Shown piece after piece: positions 1-10,448 of a stretch of 64,000 bases of DNA. The notes beneath the pieces are model-generated. The model was not told the DNA's origin. It ran no database searches and saw nothing but the letters and a program-made list of their open reading frames with translations. The stretch is from Acidobacteriaceae bacterium (GTDB lineage Bacteria; Acidobacteriota; Terriglobia; Terriglobales; Acidobacteriaceae): NCBI GenBank assembly GCA_003134655.1, contig PLBY01000042.1:59074-123073 (forward strand). Direction: 5' to 3'. Both the position numbers and the translations under genes were made by a program. Position 1 is the stretch's first letter. Every line of letters begins with the position of its first letter.

Positions 1-1492
1 AGCCCTTGCCCTTCTGGATCTTCACTGTCTTCGATTCCTCAGGAGTAAATCCTGCGTCCACCAGTGTCTGTGGCGGAACGTCGATGGGCTCGATGCAGTC
101 CTTGCAGATACGCCGGACGAGACGCTGTGCGCAGATGAGGTGGACTGATGTCGCCACCAGGAACGGTTCAATACCCATGTTCATCAGTCGCGTGATCGTT
201 TCCGGTGCACCGTTGGTGTGCAGCGTAGAGAGCACAAGGTGGCCCGTGAGGGCAGCCTTGATGGCAATTTCAGCTGTTTCAAAGTCTCGGATTTCGCCGA
301 CCAGAATGATGTTGGGATCTTGTCGTAAGAAGGATCGCAGAGCAGCGGCAAAGTTTAATCCAATCTGCTCCTTCATCTGCACCTGGTTGACGCCGCCCAA
401 CTGGAACTCGACCGGATCTTCGGCGGTCATGATGTTGGTGTCAGGCTGGTTCAGGCGCGAAATCGCGGAGTACAGGGTATTGGTTTTGCCCGATCCCGTC
501 GGTCCCGTGACCAGCACCATGCCGTACGGCTTCAAAATTGCTTTTTCGAATTTCACCAGCGACTCGGGCTCGAAGCCGAGTTTGGTCATGTCGAGACGCA
601 GGTTCTCTTTGTCGAGCAACCGGAGAACGATCTTCTCGCCCCACAAGGTGGGCAGCGTGCTGACGCGGAAGTCGAGCTGCTTCTTGCGGCCGCCGACGTT
701 CATCTTCAGCATGATGCGACCGTCCTGCGGCAGACGCTTTTCGCTGATGTCGAGCTTCGACATGATCTTCAGGCGGGACGTGATCGCGTCCTTCAACTTC
801 AGCGGCGGAGACATGATCGACTGCAACACGCCGTCAATACGGAAGCGGACGCGGAATTCTTTTTCGTAGGGCTCAATGTGAATGTCGCTGGCTCCGCGCT
901 TCACCGCGTCGCCCAGGACAACGTTGACCAGCTTGACGACCGGAGCTTCATCGGCCGCTTTTTCCAGTTCGGCCAGCTCCATCTGCTGCTCTTCGGACTG
1001 GAGTTCGACGTCACTGTCACCCATTTCCGACATCGACTCCATGACCGTCTTGAGATCTTCTTCCTTGGTGGAGCCGTAAGCCTTTTCAATCCCTGACAGG
1101 ATGGAGCTCTCCGAAGCAACCACCGGCTCGATGTTGAAGCCGGTCATGAACTTGATATCGTCCATCGCGAACACGTTCGTGGGATCTACCATCGCGATGG
1201 TTAGCGATGCACCCACGCGGCTCAGCGGAAGAATCTGGTAGCGCTTGGCGGTCTCGAACGGAATCAGCTTGACGACCGCAGGATCAATTTCAAAATACGA
1301 AAGATTGATGGCAGGAACGCCATACTGGCGGGAAAGGAAATTGGTGACATCCTCATCCGTGAGGAAGCCGAGCTTCACCAGCGCAGAGCCCAGGCGACAG
1401 CTCTGCTCCTTCTGCGTCTTATTCGCTTGTTCCAACTGCTCTGGGGTAATAATCTTCTCTTTGACGAGAAGGTCACCCAGCCGTTGAGACAT
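1..1492 (-). CDS. pilB: Type IV pilus assembly ATPase PilB (GspE family), 3' end outside window
   Basis: This is the cytoplasmic hexameric ATPase that powers pilin polymerisation in type IV pili. The translation starts MSQRLGDLLVKEKIITPEQL, an MshEN/GspE N-terminal domain (about residues 1-150), followed by the T2SS-E ATPase domain with Walker A GPTGSGKT near residue 330, the Asp box EDPVEF, Walker B ILVGEIRD and the His box STLHTN. A zinc-binding CxxC (RICKDC) appears near the window edge; the second half of that motif and the C-terminus lie outside. The ATG at 1492-1490 is preceded by a good ribosome site (AGGAG). The gene diverges from the glycosylase at 1833. A GspE of a type II secretion system cannot be excluded without the neighbouring pil genes. 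Confidence 0.9.
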   Translation of the reverse strand, partial: MSQRLGDLLVKEKIITPEQLEQANKTQKEQSCRLGSALVKLGFLTDEDVTNFLSRQYGVPAINLSYFEIDPAVVKLIPFETAKRYQILPLSRVGASLTIAMVDPTNVFAMDDIKFMTGFNIEPVVASESSILSGIEKAYGSTKEEDLKTVMESMSEMGDSDVELQSEEQQMELAELEKAADEAPVVKLVNVVLGDAVKRGASDIHIEPYEKEFRVRFRIDGVLQSIMSPPLKLKDAITSRLKIMSKLDISEKRLPQDGRIMLKMNVGGRKKQLDFRVSTLPTLWGEKIVLRLLDKENLRLDMTKLGFEPESLVKFEKAILKPYGMVLVTGPTGSGKTNTLYSAISRLNQPDTNIMTAEDPVEFQLGGVNQVQMKEQIGLNFAAALRSFLRQDPNIILVGEIRDFETAEIAIKAALTGHLVLSTLHTNGAPETITRLMNMGIEPFLVATSVHLICAQRLVRRICKDCIEPIDVPPQTLVDAGFTPEESKTVKIQKGKG

Positions 1493-1832
1493 AAGCAGAT
1501 CTCCTATCCACGTAGGTGGAACGACGCCGCGCACTCGTGCGGGCATAGCGCAAACGGCCGCCCATCATTGGGAGAGACGCAGCTCATTCGCGTTGACACA
1601 AATTGTCAACCCAAGCGGGTTACTGCACCACTTACTTTGGTACTTGAACCACTACGGAGAAATTCAGCCGAGCAGCATCATTTGCGCGGAACTCCACGCC
1701 AAATGCAACTTTCCGCGCGTTTGCCGGGCAATTTGTCAGCTCAGGTACATGCACTTCGGTAAGCCCCGGTGCCTCCTTTGCGAGGCACGTAACCATCGGA
1801 AGGGCAAGCTCGAGTAAACTCGGGGCAAGGAA
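1493..1832. other. Divergent intergenic region between pilB and the glycosylase
   Basis: This 340-base stretch has no convincing gene; short frames here lack ribosome sites and family features. It must carry the pilB promoter and probably that of the plus-strand glycosylase. The only clear structure is the inverted repeat at 1592-1610. Confidence 0.6.
1592..1610. promoter_or_regulatory. Perfect 7-5-7 inverted repeat with back-to-back TTGACA boxes
   Basis: GTTGACA (1592-1598) and TGTCAAC (1604-1610) are exact inverted copies separated by five bases. Each arm contains TTGACA, the sigma70 -35 consensus, one facing each way in the gap between divergent genes. Neither side has a convincing -10 at 16-18 bases, so this may be a regulator binding site instead of a double -35. 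Confidence 0.35.
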
Positions 1833-2615
1833 TTGCAAAACTTGTCACGGGCCCACAAAGAGAAAGAGCAGGAAGTGCGTCAGTACTATCGCGCCCTTTA
1901 TCGTGCTTGGGGCGCACAACACTGGTGGCCGGCGGAAACACGCTTTGAAGTGATCGCCGGAGCGTACCTGACCCAGAATACCGCGTGGAATAATGTGGAA
2001 CTTGCGCTTGCGAACCTGCGTGCCGCGAACGTTCTCAGCGTGGAAGGCATCCGCAGCGTCTCGCAAGCCCGACTCGAACACCTGATTCGCCCTTCAGGAT
2101 ACTTCCGCCAGAAAGCGAAGCGGCTCAAAACGTTCGTTTCCTTCCTCGACACGACATATGGCGGCTCGCTGGATCATTTGTTCTCGCGACCGACCAGCCA
2201 GCTTCGCGAGGAACTGCTCAGCCTGAACGGTGTCGGCCCCGAAACCGCAGACTCGATCCTGCTCTACGCGGGGAATCATCCCGTCTTCGTTGTGGACGCC
2301 TACACGCGTCGCATCCTGGATCGGCACAGTATTCTGCCGGCGAAGGCGGATTACGAGGAAATTCGGGCGCTGTTCGAGCAGGCGCTGGCGCCAGTGGCTC
2401 ATAAGCAGCCCGCGAAGGTAGCGGCTCAGCTTGCATCCGCCATTCACGGCGCTGCACATCCACCCTCAGCAATGAGCACAGCGGCTCGTATGCCGCTAGC
2501 TCAGGTCTACAACGAGATGCACGGGCTCATTGTGGGTGTTGGAAAAAACTATTGCAGAAAAACCAAAGCTGCGTGCGAAGAATGTCCACTGCGGCCATTC
2601 CTGCCGGCACCATGA
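1833..2615 (+). CDS. HhH-GPD DNA glycosylase, endonuclease III-related (three-cysteine cluster)
   Basis: A base-excision repair glycosylase related to Helicobacter MagIII and other endonuclease III-like proteins. The helix-hairpin-helix LNGVGPETAD (131-140) is followed by the catalytic aspartate D155 in VVDAYTRR. The lysine that gives endonuclease III its lyase activity is replaced in the hairpin (GPET instead of GxKT), suggesting a monofunctional glycosylase. The C-terminus has C241-x6-C248-x2-C251, but the position of the fourth cluster cysteine is L257. An Ala/Pro-rich stretch at about 186-222 looks like an insertion relative to roughly 220-residue relatives. The first start is TTG at 1833; TTG at 1842 has better spacing from AAGGA, so the start is uncertain. 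Confidence 0.8.
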   Translation: MQNLSRAHKEKEQEVRQYYRALYRAWGAQHWWPAETRFEVIAGAYLTQNTAWNNVELALANLRAANVLSVEGIRSVSQARLEHLIRPSGYFRQKAKRLKTFVSFLDTTYGGSLDHLFSRPTSQLREELLSLNGVGPETADSILLYAGNHPVFVVDAYTRRILDRHSILPAKADYEEIRALFEQALAPVAHKQPAKVAAQLASAIHGAAHPPSAMSTAARMPLAQVYNEMHGLIVGVGKNYCRKTKAACEECPLRPFLPAP

Positions 2616-2723
2616 AAAGCATGTGCAGCAGCTAGGTGCCGGGATAGAAGGACGTACACTTTCGACTGCTTTATCGGGCTCTTTGGGAAGCCTACAATTA
2701 CGCATCCCCCAAGGAGACGGATC

Positions 2724-3068
2724 ATGAAAATTGTCGGCATCGAGGGAATGTCGCCTGATCAGATGCAATTTGAGATTCAACGCGGGGCAAAGCTGATCTG
2801 CTACCAATACTGCATTTCGATTCTAGTGATAACCTTCCGCCGGTCCTCTGACGCTTACTTTCTGCGTGCAGGAGAAAGCGCGGTTTCGAAGGGATTGCCC
2901 TGGACCCTGCTCAGCTTGGTTGCAGGCTGGTGGGGAATTCCGTGGGGCCCGATTTTCACCATACAATCGCTGGTGACGAATTTTCAGGGTGGGAAAGATC
3001 TGACCGCCGAGTTCAGCAGTCGCCTCACCCGGCCCACCGCAACGCAGGCTGTCGCAGCCAAGGCTTGA
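2724..3068 (+). CDS. Conserved hypothetical protein, 114 aa, membrane-associated
   Basis: I recognise this as a small conserved family with no assigned function. The N-terminus MKIVGIEGMSPDQMQFEIQR and the block RAGESAVSKGLPWTLLSL followed by GWWGIPWGPIFTIQSL and a GGKD motif are its conserved parts. The hydrophobic stretch at about residues 78-100 could be a membrane segment. An excellent ribosome site (AAGGAGA) lies 6 bases before the ATG, and TACAAT at 2693-2698 is a possible -10. The stop is only 7 bases before the xylanase start, so the two may be cotranscribed. Confidence 0.75.
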   Translation: MKIVGIEGMSPDQMQFEIQRGAKLICYQYCISILVITFRRSSDAYFLRAGESAVSKGLPWTLLSLVAGWWGIPWGPIFTIQSLVTNFQGGKDLTAEFSSRLTRPTATQAVAAKA

Positions 3069-3075
3069 GTCGGCA

Positions 3076-4149
3076 ATGAAATTCTTCCTCCGTAACCGCC
3101 TTGTCCAATGTCTGCTGGCCACGGCGGTTTTGGGGAACGCGAATCCGCAGACGCTTCGCGAAGCGGCGCTCGGCCGAAACATCCTCGTTGGCGCCGCAGT
3201 TCGTCCTTCCCTGTTTTCCGAAGCCGCCTACTCGACAACCCTGTCTCACGAGTTCAACATGGTCGAGCCAGAGGATGCGATGAAGTGGTGGACCGTGAGG
3301 CACACTGCTGGCGCGTTCGACTTTCGTGAAGGCGATCAAGTCGTACAGTTCGCGCTGGCTCACCGCATGAAAGTTCGCGGGCACTGTCTGGTTTGGGATC
3401 ACAACAATCCCGACTGGCTGACGCAGGGTCACTTCACTCCAACTCAGCTATCCCAGTTGCTGCAAGAACACATCACGACCGTCGTGAAACACTATGCGGG
3501 CCAGGTCTTCGCATGGGATGTAGTAAACGAGGCTCTGGATGAGAACGGGCACGTGAAAAATTCTCCCTGGTACAACCAGCCCGGCATTGGCCTGTCCGAC
3601 AAGGGCACCGCATATATCGAGCAGGCTTTCCGCTGGGCGCGCGCGGCTGACCCACAGGCGCTGCTCTTCTACAACGAGGCAGAGGGCGAAGGGATGAATC
3701 GCAAGTCCGACGCGATCTATGCGATGGTGAAGGATTTCAAACATCGCGGCGTCCCCATCGACGGCGTTGGCCTACAGATGCACGTTTCGCAGCCTGACCT
3801 CGACACCGCCCCGATCGCCGCCAATATCGCGCGTCTCACCTCGTTGGGTTTGCAAGTTCACATCACGGAACTCGACGTGTCTCTCCCCCTAGACTCAAGT
3901 GGCCAGGCACAACGCAGCGATCTTCTTCGCCAGGCCGAGGTCTATCGCCGCATAGTGCGGGCGTGCCTTCAAAATCCGGGCTGCACTGCAATCCAAACCT
4001 GGGGATTCACCGACAAGTACTCGTGGATCGGCTCCCATTCCCACGGCACACGCGGGGCGGCACTTCCTTTTGATCGCACCTACAAGCCCAAGCCCGCTTA
4101 TGACGCCATACTCGAAGAGGTTTCCGCCAAACGGACCGGCCCGCAATAA
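3076..4149 (+). CDS. Secreted GH10 endo-1,4-beta-xylanase
   Basis: Hydrolyses internal beta-1,4 linkages of xylan with retention. An N-terminal hydrophobic segment (about 1-20) looks like a signal peptide, so the enzyme should be periplasmic or secreted. GH10 signatures are all present: EDAMKWW (66-72), RGHCLVWD (101-108), the acid/base glutamate E152 in DVVNEA, and the nucleophile E265 in HITELDV. Length (357 aa) fits a single-domain GH10 without carbohydrate-binding module. It follows the 114-aa gene by 7 bases. Confidence 0.93.
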   Translation: MKFFLRNRLVQCLLATAVLGNANPQTLREAALGRNILVGAAVRPSLFSEAAYSTTLSHEFNMVEPEDAMKWWTVRHTAGAFDFREGDQVVQFALAHRMKVRGHCLVWDHNNPDWLTQGHFTPTQLSQLLQEHITTVVKHYAGQVFAWDVVNEALDENGHVKNSPWYNQPGIGLSDKGTAYIEQAFRWARAADPQALLFYNEAEGEGMNRKSDAIYAMVKDFKHRGVPIDGVGLQMHVSQPDLDTAPIAANIARLTSLGLQVHITELDVSLPLDSSGQAQRSDLLRQAEVYRRIVRACLQNPGCTAIQTWGFTDKYSWIGSHSHGTRGAALPFDRTYKPKPAYDAILEEVSAKRTGPQ

Positions 4150-4222
4150 GCCACAGCCATCGGCCCGATAACTGAACGGTGTCGCTCGCCGCGCATGCAC
4201 CGTACCTCTGCGCCCCTGCATC

Positions 4223-4228
4223 TATAAT
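4223..4228 (+). promoter_or_regulatory. Candidate -10 box (TATAAT) upstream of the NtrY-like kinase
   Basis: An exact TATAAT lies 40 bases before the kinase ATG. No good -35 is visible 16-18 bases upstream, so the assignment rests on the -10 alone. Confidence 0.35.
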
Positions 4229-4267
4229 GACTTGCATATCCCGACTCTCTGAGAGCTTGGGTACGGA

Positions 4268-6515
4268 ATGCGCGTGGCACAACCAGCCTCAATCCCGCCG
4301 CAAAAGACTTCGCACCGCAAGCAGGTAATCATCCTGCTGGCGATTTCTGTCTTTGTATTGCTGGCCATTCTGGTTTCGCAGACTGCCTTTGATCTGACTT
4401 TCCTGCGTCCCGGAAACAATCAGGACATCGTGGTCTTCGCCGCTCTCTCAGCACTGATCTTCCTGCTGTTCGTCGCGCTGACCTTCGTTCTGCTGCGCAA
4501 TCTGCTCAAACTCTTTGCCGAGCGCCGTCTCGGAGTGCTGGGCTCGAAGTTTCGTACTCGCATGGTGGCCGGTGCGCTTCTGCTGTCGTCGCTGCCGGTG
4601 ATGGTCATGTACTGGTTTGCGTACGGGTTGATGAACCGCTCGATCGACAAGTGGTTCTCAACGCCGGTCGAAGAAGTGAGGGCCGACACGCACGCGATGG
4701 CAACGCTGCTTGCCAGTTACGCCATGCAGAACGCTCGTGCCGAAGCGTCTGCGATTGCGACATCTCCGGAACTCGAGCATGGCTTTTCCAACCACGGATT
4801 TTCGGGGGTGGTGAGCGAGTTTCAACATCACGAAGTGACCCTGCAAGGCGGATTTGCCCTGGCGGTTGTGGATGATAATGAAGAGGCCAGCTTCAATGCG
4901 CCTGCCCCTTGGGGGATCCTAAAGCCGAAGCTGCCGCTCACCGAGGCCGCCCTGGGACATCCTGCTCAATTCACGTGGCAGCAAACGGACTATACCCTGG
5001 GCAGCGCTCCGGTTTCCGGTGGTGGCCAGATTCTGGTCGCGATTCCTCTTCCCAGCGAGTTTGGACAAACGGTCCATCAGGTTGAGGCGAGCCAGCAGCG
5101 CTACTACGATCTCGCCCGTGAGCGAAAACTCGTCCGCCGAACGTACATGGGGCTGCTGCTCTTGCTCACGATGATCGTGCTCTTCGTGACGACCTGGCTC
5201 GCGTTGTTCCTCTCGAAGATCGTGACACGGCCACTCTCAGCTTTGGCCGAGGCCACGCAGGAAATTGCGCGCGGACGTTTGGACTACCGCGTGCCCGTTA
5301 GCTTCGCCGACGAAATCGGCGATCTCGTACGGTCCTTCAACCGCATGGCCGAGGATTTGGAAAGCAGCAGGCGGCAGATTGATGCTTCCAGCCGCGAACT
5401 GAGCGCGGCCAATGCTGAACTCGATCAGCGCCGCCGTCAAATGGAAACCATCCTTGAGAGTATTCCCACGGGCGTGCTCTCCCTCGATGCCGACCGGCAC
5501 GTTACGCACGTCAACCAGGCCTTGCTCCGCATGTTCCATCCCGACGCCGGACACGAGAGCGCGACTCAGATTCTTCGAGGAGCTTCGCTAAGCGATGTCT
5601 TCCCCGCCGAGGTGCTGGAGGATTTCGAGCCGCTGCTCCGGCGCGCCGACCGCATGGGCATGACCACCAGCCAGATGGAAATGCAATTACCCCGGGTGTC
5701 GTTGAACGCCGCCGTTACCGTCGCCACGTTGCGGCATCAGGGAGACCGCTCTGGATATGTCGTAGTGTTCGAAGATCTCTCCGATCTGCTAAAAGCACAG
5801 AAGCAGGCCGCATGGAGAGAAGTGGCACGGCGAGTCGCGCACGAGATCAAGAACCCACTCACGCCCATTGCATTGTCGGCGGAGCGCATTCAACGCCATC
5901 TGGACCGTGCCACACCGGATGATCCTGCATCCCTCGACGTGGTGCGCGCCTGTGCCGAAACGATTGCTGGGGCCGCAGAAACAGTTCGCCGTTTGGTGGA
6001 CGAATTCTCCACCCTAGCCCGCTTCCCTGTCGCCAAGCCGCAGCCCGCCGATATTAACGAGGTCATCGAGAACGCGCTCTCCATGTTCGACGGCAGGCTC
6101 GATGGAATCGGCGTGCACACGACCCTCGCCTCCGATCTGCCCAAGGTGATGGCTGACAGCGAGGCGATCAAGCGCGCGGTGGCCAATCTCGTGGACAATG
6201 CTGCCGAAGCCTCGCAGGATTCCGTGGTACGTGAGATTGAGATTACGACTGCCTTGGTGGCGAGCCGCGACGCGGTAGAAATTGTCGTCGCCGACACAGG
6301 TCACGGCGTGACCCGCGAACTCAAAGAAAAACTCTTTCTGCCCTATTTCTCGACCAAGAAGCGCGGTACCGGCCTGGGCTTGGCGATTGTGAGCCGTATC
6401 GTGGAAGATCATCATGGCTCCATCCGGGTAGAGGAGAATCGTCCCGTGGGCACACGTTTCATCGTTGAACTTCCGGTAGTCCTCGAGCCCACGTCAACAG
6501 CGGCGACCGCTCAAC

Positions 6516-6523
<8 letters not shown>
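4268..6523 (+). CDS. ntrY: NtrY-like membrane sensor histidine kinase
   Basis: A 751-aa sensor kinase. Three hydrophobic segments occupy the first 130 residues, followed by an extracytoplasmic stretch, another membrane segment near 295-320, a HAMP domain, a PAS domain (ILESIPTGVLSLDAD), a HisKA dimerisation domain with phospho-acceptor H525 in VAHEIKNP, and a HATPase domain with N box NLVDNAAEA and G boxes DTGHGV and GTGLGL. The architecture matches NtrY, which partners NtrX in nitrogen or redox signalling. It overlaps the next gene by 8 bases, so the two are translationally coupled. The actual signal cannot be read from sequence. Confidence 0.88.
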
Positions 6524-7871
<1,348 letters not shown>

Positions 7872-7948
7872 CTCATCGTTCGGCTCTGGCCGTGTCACTG
7901 GGCCTCACAATTTTAATCGAAATGCCAGCTGGCGGAATCTAATGGAAG

Positions 7949-9064
7949 ATGCAGCTACGTAGAGGCCTGATCGCTTTCATTGCCATCATTCAGTCCGTTC
8001 TTTTTCTGACTCATCTTCTTCTGTATGAGACTTGGACTTTTTCGTCCTCACCAAGCGGTTCGCCGGAACGACTGTCGGTCAAGCTGGCTCTGAGCCTTTT
8101 GTCGGTCAGTTTTGTCGGAGCTTCGCTGCTTGCTTTTCGCTTTACCAATTCCGCAGTTCGAGCGTTCTACAAAGTGGCGGCGGTGTGGACTGGCTTAGTG
8201 AGTTTCCTCTTCTTTGCAGCGTTATCTGCGTGGATCATTTTCGGAGTAGCGACGGTCGCTGGGCTGAGCGTCGATTTTCACAAGATGGTGGAGTGGCTCT
8301 TCGGCGCTGCGGTCGTAGCCGGGCTCTGCGGCCTTTCCAACGCCAGTTGGACACGAATCACACGGACGACCGTTCGACTCGCGAACCTGCCTCCCGCATG
8401 GCGCGGACGAAGAGCGGCGCTCATCAGCGACCTGCACCTGGGCCACGTGCGAAACGGTAACTTTCTGCGGCGCCTAGTGGCCAAGGTTCTGCGCGAAAAA
8501 CCGGACGCAATCTTTATCGCCGGTGATTTGTATGACGGCACGGCCATCGACGCAAAGCGGGCGGCGCAACCGTTAAGCGATTTAAAGGCACCGCAAGGCG
8601 TGTACTTTGTCGCGGGAAATCACGAGCAATTTGGAGACGGCAGCAAATATCTGCATGCGGTTGCGGCCGCAGGTGTACGGGTCTTGAGCAACGAGAAGGT
8701 CGAAGTCGACGGTTTGCAGATCATTGGCGTGCCCTACAATCATGCCACGCGCGAGGAGCACCTTGCATCGGCGCTGCGCGGCCTGCGGGTGGACCGCGAT
8801 CGCGCCAGCATTCTCTTGACACACGCCCCCGACCATCCTGCAACGGCGGAGGCTGCAGGCGTTTCCCTGCAGCTGTCCGGGCACACACACCTTGGGCAGT
8901 TCATCCCGTGGAGTTGGATGGCCCGGCGGATGTACCGCGACTTCGTGTACGGCTTAAAGCGGATCGGGAAAATGCAAATCTTCACGTCGAGCGGCGCTGG
9001 AACGTGGGGACCGCCGCTGCGCCTGGGATCGAATCCGGAGATCGTGATGCTTCAGTTCGATTAA
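7949..9064 (+). CDS. Membrane-anchored calcineurin-like metallophosphoesterase
   Basis: Four hydrophobic segments fill about the first 130 residues, followed by a metallophosphoesterase domain with the full dimetal motif set: SDLHLGH, AGDLYDG, GNHEQF, THAPDH and GHTHLGQF. The arrangement resembles the YkuE/YaeI group of phosphodiesterases, some of which hydrolyse lipid pyrophosphates or lipid A precursors. The substrate here is unknown. It stands alone on the plus strand and converges with the DUF4230 gene. Confidence 0.85.
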   Translation: MQLRRGLIAFIAIIQSVLFLTHLLLYETWTFSSSPSGSPERLSVKLALSLLSVSFVGASLLAFRFTNSAVRAFYKVAAVWTGLVSFLFFAALSAWIIFGVATVAGLSVDFHKMVEWLFGAAVVAGLCGLSNASWTRITRTTVRLANLPPAWRGRRAALISDLHLGHVRNGNFLRRLVAKVLREKPDAIFIAGDLYDGTAIDAKRAAQPLSDLKAPQGVYFVAGNHEQFGDGSKYLHAVAAAGVRVLSNEKVEVDGLQIIGVPYNHATREEHLASALRGLRVDRDRASILLTHAPDHPATAEAAGVSLQLSGHTHLGQFIPWSWMARRMYRDFVYGLKRIGKMQIFTSSGAGTWGPPLRLGSNPEIVMLQFD

Positions 9065-9101
9065 GTATTCGTGGACTCTTGCGCACAACACAGACCTAGC
9101 A

Positions 9102-9779
9102 TCACTCGAACTCAATGTTCGTGAATCCCAGACCCTGCAACAGGCTCTTGATCGTAGAAGCCGCATTTTGCTGGGCGTTTCGCAGAATGCCGTCGGCCAT
9201 TGCGGCTTCTTGCAGCTGACGTTCCGCCTCCTGGCGCACCTGCGTCTCCAAGTCCGGATCAGTGGGCACCAGCAGCCCGGTTTGCCTGGAGTATACGCGC
9301 GTCTTCGCGCTGTCGATCCGAGTGCTGAAAATCTGCGGTGGAGGAAGATGCAAACGTATCTGCTTGCCATCCACGGTGACATCGCCCGGCTTCAAGTTTG
9401 AGAAATCAATTCCGGCCACAACTTCGCCGTGCACCAACATCAAGAGCCGATCACCTGCCAGAAAATTGGGCAGGACCGGATTTTCTTTCGCGCCGGTCAC
9501 GATTTTATCCATGGTGTAGATCACCGTCTCCAACCGCTGCAGCCGCTGAATGCGATCGACCACAGTGGGCTGGCTGACATCGATCGTGAGAGTTCTGCCC
9601 GTCACCGCCGACCACATATGGCTCAACAGCGCTCGCCCCGAATTTCGCGAGAGCATCAGCCATCCGATGGACCCCACAAAGATCACACCGAGGAACAGTC
9701 CGACGCCGACCGCCAACACAACAGGCGCGCGGGGTCGAACTGATTTGGGAGAGGGGGGCACAGCAGAATCGTTAGCCAT
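9102..9779 (-). CDS. DUF4230 domain protein with one N-terminal membrane segment
   Basis: A 225-aa protein of the DUF4230 family, function unknown. After a short basic N-terminus there is one membrane helix (about 19-43), then the conserved domain containing LETVIYTMDKIV, LLMLVHGEVVAGIDFSNL and LPPPQIFSTRID, which is typical of the family. The C-terminus is helical (residues about 180-215). It probably faces the periplasm. Followed on the same strand by nothing; the 78-base gap upstream separates it from the anti-sigma ATPase. Confidence 0.75.
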   Translation of the reverse strand: MANDSAVPPSPKSVRPRAPVVLAVGVGLFLGVIFVGSIGWLMLSRNSGRALLSHMWSAVTGRTLTIDVSQPTVVDRIQRLQRLETVIYTMDKIVTGAKENPVLPNFLAGDRLLMLVHGEVVAGIDFSNLKPGDVTVDGKQIRLHLPPPQIFSTRIDSAKTRVYSRQTGLLVPTDPDLETQVRQEAERQLQEAAMADGILRNAQQNAASTIKSLLQGLGFTNIEFE

Positions 9780-9857
9780 GTCGCAAGGTTATCATTCGGA
9801 AGCAGCTGATCGACTGAGCAATTGCTGCTGGCTAGAAAGCCAAGAAGCGCGGAGAGC

Positions 9858-10319
9858 CTATCGCTTGACCATGTGGATCTCGGTGCCGTGCTTGTGAAAC
9901 TGCACTTCGTCCATGAGTTGGTTGATGAGGAAAATTCCACGGCCGTGATTGGAATAGAGATTCTCGCCTACGGTACAACTGGGAATTGCCTGCGGATCGA
10001 AACCGGGCCCGGGATCGCGCACGATGATTAGGATGCCGCGCTGCTCATCGCAGGCCACCAGGCACTCCACAACTTTGCTGGGATCTTCCTTGGCGCCGTG
10101 AACCACTGCATTGGCGAGCGCTTCCTGCAGGGCCAGTTCGATGGCGTCTTCCTTGCCGTCGACGCATTTCATCTGGCGGACGGCTTCCATCACCTGCGCT
10201 ACGACAGGATCCACCGACTTGCGATCCGCCGCCAGCGTGACTCGCACGCGCAGGCTCAATTTTGCTGGATCGAAGTCGTGCTCCGGGAGTTGTTCCTCGG
10301 AAGAAGCCCCAGATTCCAT
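9858..10319 (-). CDS. RsbW/SpoIIAB-type ATP-binding anti-sigma regulatory protein
   Basis: A small GHKL kinase-like protein (HATPase_c_2). The N box EALANAVVHG, the G1 box DPGPGFDP and the G2 box NHGRGIFLI bind ATP in this family, whose members phosphorylate an anti-sigma-factor antagonist (STAS protein) or hold a sigma factor. No partner STAS or sigma gene is adjacent. The ATG at 10319 gives a 26-residue acidic extension before the domain. Confidence 0.82.
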   Translation of the reverse strand: MESGASSEEQLPEHDFDPAKLSLRVRVTLAADRKSVDPVVAQVMEAVRQMKCVDGKEDAIELALQEALANAVVHGAKEDPSKVVECLVACDEQRGILIIVRDPGPGFDPQAIPSCTVGENLYSNHGRGIFLINQLMDEVQFHKHGTEIHMVKR

Positions 10320-10448
10320 GGTTGGCTCGTTGGTCCCCTGTCCGCTCGCTTCCCAAGAAAAGTGCGCGCGGCTATTGCGATTCTAGCGGCAAGGCGCAAA
10401 ACGGGCAATGGCCGCGTTACTTGAAGCGCTCGCTACAATACCATAACT

